35,936 nt of DNA, from assembly GCA_955652915.1 (NCBI GenBank), contig CATPCJ010000358.1:1-35936 (forward strand). The letters run 5' to 3'. The notes beneath the pieces are model-generated. The model did no database searches, had not been told where the DNA came from, and saw only the letters and a list, made by a program, of their open reading frames with translations. Below, in pieces: positions 35,514 to 35,936 of the stretch (within the stretch, counting starts at the first letter, position 1; every line of letters begins with the position of its first letter). The position numbers and the translations under genes are program-made. Source of the DNA: an uncultured Bryobacteraceae bacterium. GTDB lineage: Bacteria > Acidobacteriota > Terriglobia > Bryobacterales > Bryobacteraceae.

Positions 35514-35858
35514 CTAGCGGCGCGATAGTTCATCTGTGTTGGTGTCCCAGGAAAGCACGCATGAGGATCGTGTTCCTTTATCTCCGCTTCGCTGCATCTC
35601 GACACACTCCGGAAATCCGTTGGCGAAGAAGTACACTCCTTTTAGACTGCCCGGCAGTCCAGGCACCGATGTGCCAGCCAGTGCGCACGACGCTGCAACG
35701 CTGCATGCGGCTTTAGCTTTTTGAGAAGCGTACTCCCATGCTGTCATATTGTGAAGTAGGGCAGTTAGATTGAATATAACTATCGCTATCGATACCGCCC
35801 ACTGAGATTTCACTTTCAGCTGTAGAACCATCGCCGCGAGCAATAGACAAAATGCCAC
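35514..35858 (-). CDS. C-terminal part of a membrane protein of unknown function, possibly a broken gene
   Basis: 114 residues from a GTG at 35858. One or two hydrophobic segments (AFCLLLAAMVLQL and AVSIAIVIFNLTALLHN) are followed by a soluble tail with five cysteines and the phrase LKGVYFFANGFPECVEM. The short form lacks a convincing start. The same frame continues upstream past a TAA (35880-35882, beside an A10 tract) as readable sequence, VLALPPQNKFINRTYKNN, to the window edge. It therefore looks like the end of a longer polytopic protein interrupted by a stop. I do not recognise the family. Confidence 0.5.
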   Translation of the reverse strand: MAFCLLLAAMVLQLKVKSQWAVSIAIVIFNLTALLHNMTAWEYASQKAKAACSVAASCALAGTSVPGLPGSLKGVYFFANGFPECVEMQRSGDKGTRSSCVLSWDTNTDELSRR

Positions 35859-35936
35859 CGAGGGCAGGTAATTTTTTTTTTAATTATTTTTGTAGGTACG
35901 ATTTATAAATTTGTTCTGCGGCGGCAGCGCCAGCAC

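Overview
The window is about 36 kb of a soil-type Acidobacteriota genome, most likely from the Solibacter/Bryobacter branch. This is inferred from gene content: an Oar-like TonB receptor with an N-terminal carboxypeptidase-regulatory domain, a paired PSCyt1/DUF1549/DUF1553 plus DUF1501 module, a Tat-exported glycoside-hydrolase-like protein, a DoxX-MNIO-DUF2063 operon, a GxxExxY relic and short intergenic palindromes. Genes are packed very tightly, with overlapping stop codons at convergent ends and gaps of 18-45 nt at divergent ends.

Layout: 1-704 is the start of a poly-HAMP sensor kinase, divergent from a CheY-like regulator (812-1213). A decayed GxxExxY gene (1247-1577) follows, then a large TonB-dependent receptor (1704-4994, minus) and tRNA-Arg(TCT) (5119-5195, minus). 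Next is a minus-strand operon DoxX / MNIO (DUF692) / DUF2063 (7429 to 5234), preceded by a group II intron remnant and a 51-residue six-cysteine zinc-ribbon peptide. From 8041 to 15378 lie an SH3 lipoprotein, a zinc alcohol dehydrogenase-like enzyme, two threonine-synthase-family genes flanking an RRM RNA-binding protein, and a YjhG/YagF-type sugar-acid dehydratase. From 15375 to 22107 is a cell-surface glycan set: a GT39-like membrane glycosyltransferase, a very large KpsC-like/coiled-coil/GT2 protein and a UbiA-family prenyltransferase. 

From 31597 down to 22252 six minus-strand genes run almost without gaps: Tat-exported GH-like protein, sucC, sucD, ndk, cytochrome/DUF1553 protein and DUF1501 protein. 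From 35472 to 31735 another tight operon holds a phosphotransferase, an enoyl-CoA hydratase, an acyl-CoA dehydrogenase of the ACAD10/11 type and a histidine phosphatase. Together these suggest acyl-CoA catabolism, possibly of 4-hydroxy acids. The window ends in a membrane-protein C-terminus cut off by an in-frame stop beside an A10 tract.

The most notable signals are these. Three divergent promoter regions carry a symmetric TAnnnTA element that reads as a -10 box on both strands. Several genes have a TAnnnT box exactly 7 nt before the start codon, which suggests leaderless mRNAs. The MNIO operon lacks its usual precursor and instead has a six-cysteine peptide upstream, separated from it by intron debris.
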